In this document: in pieces, positions 53,072 through 54,483 of the stretch | How the letters are laid out: every line of letters starts with the position of its first letter | How positions within the stretch are numbered: the stretch's first letter is position 1 | DNA from: Candidatus Kurthia intestinigallinarum | GTDB taxonomy: Bacteria > Bacillota > Bacilli > Bacillales_A > Planococcaceae | NCBI RefSeq assembly: GCF_003991225.1 | Contig: NZ_JTFC01000025.1 | Span: 1-54,483 of the forward strand | Reading direction: 5' to 3' | DNA length: 54,483 bases | Notes under the pieces: model-generated | The model's database searches: none | Told to the model about the DNA's origin: nothing | The model's input: the letters and a program-made list of their open reading frames with translations, nothing else | Made by a program: the position numbers and the translations under genes

Positions 53072-53629
53072 GTGAAAAAAGGTATAAAAGCAATGTTGGT
53101 AACCGCGATTGGGGCGTCTGGATTGACTTTTGGCATGCATGCCTCTGCTGGCGAGACGATTACAAATGGCGTAATGTTTTTACCAAGTACACAAAAGACG
53201 TATACGACATATGATCATTATATGAAACCGATGAAAAATACATTCCGCTATCAGTATGGTGATTCAAAGCGTGAGCGAATTAGTAATACAACAAAAGGCT
53301 ATACGTATTACTACGCAGAAGACCGTCTCTTTATGCTGGAGAAGAATACACATTTCTATATTTTTGTCCCTGTTAAATTTCCCTTAACAGAAGGTAAAAC
53401 CTATTCACAAAGTTATCCAATCGAAGGTCAAACAGTCAAATGGAAAGTAACCGTTCAAGATATTGGCGGCACGAAAAAAATTGGCACAAAAACGTACACC
53501 AATGTCATGCGTCTGAAATTTGGAAACGGTGATAAACTATTATTTGCGAAAAATCATGGCTTGATTCAAGCACTGCATTTAGAAAGCGGTAAATACGTGA
53601 CGGATTTTAAAATTGTAGATTATAAATAA
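53072..53629 (+). CDS. Secreted protein of unknown function
   Basis: A 185-residue protein with a Sec signal peptide (KKGIK, then a hydrophobic stretch ending MHASAG; cleavage about residue 26). The mature part is beta-rich with many Tyr and Lys residues (TYTTYDHYMKPMKNTFRYQY) and contains KVTVQDIGGTKKIGTKTY. I do not recognise the family. GTG at 53072 follows GAGGTGAG; the GTG at 53063 lies on that site. It is a single gene with its own terminator. Confidence 0.65.
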   Translation: MKKGIKAMLVTAIGASGLTFGMHASAGETITNGVMFLPSTQKTYTTYDHYMKPMKNTFRYQYGDSKRERISNTTKGYTYYYAEDRLFMLEKNTHFYIFVPVKFPLTEGKTYSQSYPIEGQTVKWKVTVQDIGGTKKIGTKTYTNVMRLKFGNGDKLLFAKNHGLIQALHLESGKYVTDFKIVDYK

Positions 53630-53630
53630 T

Positions 53631-53661
53631 AAAAAACCGCGTCTTTACGGCGCGGTTTTTG
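53631..53661 (+). terminator. Terminator
   Basis: AAAAAACCGCG (53631-53641) pairs with CGCGGTTTTT (53651-53660), two bases after the stop of the secreted protein. Confidence 0.88.
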
Positions 53662-53773
53662 CGTGGTTAATAGACGAGCTTTTTTCAAGCACCTCAAGCT
53701 ATTGTTTATAGGCATATTCAAAGCTCTTAGTTGAAAATCAGTGAGTTCAATAGCGTCTAGACCTTTCGCTTGA

Positions 53774-54246
53774 TTAGTTTGAACGTAAAGCCTTTAAGGT
53801 TTTCATGTAATCAGGATTTTGATACCCAAAGTAGTCATGTAACGCTGTATAAAGTCCGTAAAGTTGCTGATATGTAGCGGCATCTTTTGATGGCTCAATG
53901 ACTTTTTCAAGAGGTGGTGCCATTTTTGCGATAGCTTCTGGCACAGTGTTATAGTGTTTTGTGGCTACGGCTGCTAAAATCGCAGCACCAATTGCTGGCG
54001 CATATTCTGATTCGGAAATGATAATAGGCTGATTCATCACGTCTGCATAGATTTGCATTAACAATTGATTTCGTTGAGGCAGGCCACCCGTTGCAACAAT
54101 ACGGTCAATTTTCATACCAGCTTGTGTATACGTATCAACAATTTTTCGTGCAGAATAGGCTGTTGCCTCTAAATAAGCGCGATAAATTTCCTCAGGCTTT
54201 GTCTGGAGCGTTAACCCGATAAGAGTACCTGATAAGTTAGGGTTGG
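53774..54246 (-). pseudogene. araB: Ribulokinase C-terminal fragment, interrupted by IS605
   Basis: The frame reads NPNLSGTLIGLTLQTKPEEI, then LEATAYSARKIVD, ATGGLPQRNQLLMQ and GAAILAAV, down to the stop at 53774. These are the last ~157 residues of an FGGY ribulokinase (L-ribulose phosphorylation in arabinose use). The frame is intact up to 54246, where insertion-sequence DNA begins. The N-terminal two thirds should lie beyond the element, outside the window. The gene is broken, so arabinose use through it is probably lost unless the element excises. Confidence 0.85.
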
Positions 54247-54400
54247 TTGAACTACCCCCACTTAGCCGTTCTTCGAACGTTGCTTGAAGTGGGAGATTCC
54301 TACGAACAGTGCTTGCTTGTTTCCAGTTGCTCGAAACAGCGGCTTCACTTTTTTTAGTAGGCTATCCCCGTAGTTCCTACGGTTGTTGCTTTAAAAGTCT
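54227..54400 (-). ncRNA. Candidate TnpB guide RNA (omega RNA)
   Basis: TnpB nucleases use an RNA made from the tnpB 3' end and the right end of the element, with the guide taken from host DNA just outside. Here that RNA would run on the minus strand from the tnpB tail through the right-end hairpin into araB. The guide would be the complement of 54227-54246. The exact ends are not visible. Confidence 0.45.
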
Positions 54401-54483
54401 TAACCCTTCGATTAAGATATTCTTACTTGCATTAATATCTCGGTCTAGTGTCGTACCACAAGATGAACAAGTCCACACACGAA
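54247..54483 (-). mobile_element. IS200/IS605-family element, right end
   Basis: The element holds the tnpB 3' end and, at its outer end, a subterminal hairpin. The hairpin pairs CCCACTT (54257-54263) with AAGTGGG (54287-54293), with an inner GTTC/GAAC stem. The minus strand ends in TTCAA at 54251-54247, consistent with the TCAA-type right cleavage sites of this group. Such elements move as single strands without target duplication. The left end and any tnpA lie outside the window. Confidence 0.8.
54377..54483 (-). CDS. tnpB: TnpB RNA-guided nuclease, C-terminal end
   Basis: Only the last 35 residues are present. [19 protein letters not shown] contains half of the OrfB zinc ribbon (CSSC) and the final RuvC aspartate ([10 protein letters not shown]). 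The stop is TAG at 54379-54377. TnpB is the RNA-guided DNA nuclease of IS200/IS605 elements and the ancestor of Cas12. Whether the rest of the gene is intact cannot be seen. Confidence 0.88.
   Translation of the reverse strand, partial: RVWTCSSCGTTLDRDINASKNILIEGLRLLKQQP

Noticed and set aside
1-54483. CRISPR arrays, tRNA and rRNA genes, prophage modules
   Set aside because: I saw no regularly spaced direct repeats, no rRNA-like segments, no convincing tRNA cloverleaf and no phage structural genes.

Overview
The window looks like a chromosomal segment of a low-GC Gram-positive bacterium of the order Bacillales. It carries strong AGGAGG-type ribosome binding sites, a YrhE-type cytosolic formate dehydrogenase, a YvgK/ModA/ModB molybdate set, PadR, RpiR and YkvI family genes, and many bidirectional terminators between convergent genes. 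A relative of Kurthia, Lysinibacillus or Solibacillus is my best guess. This rests on gene style, not on a marker gene. Both ends of the window are cut inside insertion sequences: an IS66 element on the left, and on the right an IS200/IS605 element that has broken a ribulokinase gene.

Layout. 1-1198: IS66 end with tnpA, a frameshifted tnpB and partial tnpC. 1301-5376: HcxA/YbdH-like dehydrogenase, a LysR regulator and a divergent yhdT-panF pantothenate uptake pair with a clear operator. 5502-14627: a DUF4145/membrane/SH3 protein with its membrane partner, an M20 amidohydrolase, a zinc-type macrodomain protein, a decayed gene, an unknown gene, and a MutT plus PLD-helicase-DUF3427 pair. 14626-18709: a frameshifted gene, a STAS-like/GNAT-like/chemoreceptor operon, a long intergenic stretch and a small sigma-region-2-like protein.

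18772-35230 is the core of the window, a formate and molybdenum island. On the minus strand are fdhF, a DUF1641 gene and a Mrp/SalA-type ATPase, behind a roughly 400-nt structured leader. On the plus strand, downstream of a perfect Fur box, are a DUF2294 gene, fdhD, moaA and a formate channel. Then follow moaC-mobA-moaB (minus), moeB-moeA-mobB-moaE-moaD (plus), modB-modA (minus) and a divergent molybdate-sensing regulator, then an OsmC-like gene. Together these genes can import molybdate, build and load Mo-bis-MGD, sulfurate it through FdhD, and supply formate to FdhF. No modC ATPase gene is present.

35245-38421 holds small envelope and lipoprotein genes. 38657-43807 is an N-succinylamino-acid racemase cluster: an RpiR regulator, an M20 hydrolase, a GNAT acyltransferase, the racemase and a YkvI transporter. 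This is the gene set expected for converting D-amino acids to L-amino acids. 43951-50045 holds a YhgE-like membrane protein with its PadR regulator, an XRE-TPR (RRNPP-like) regulator overlapping an MFS gene, and a BmrA-like ABC exporter. 50463-52966 is ahpC-ahpF with a PerR-box-like site. A secreted protein and the interrupted ribulokinase close the window.

A ~140-bp nested palindromic repeat occurs twice (32070-32207 and 37987-38130). The least explained signals are this repeat, the fdhF leader, the STAS/GNAT/chemoreceptor operon, the DUF4145-SH3 pair and the TnpB guide-RNA region at the right edge.
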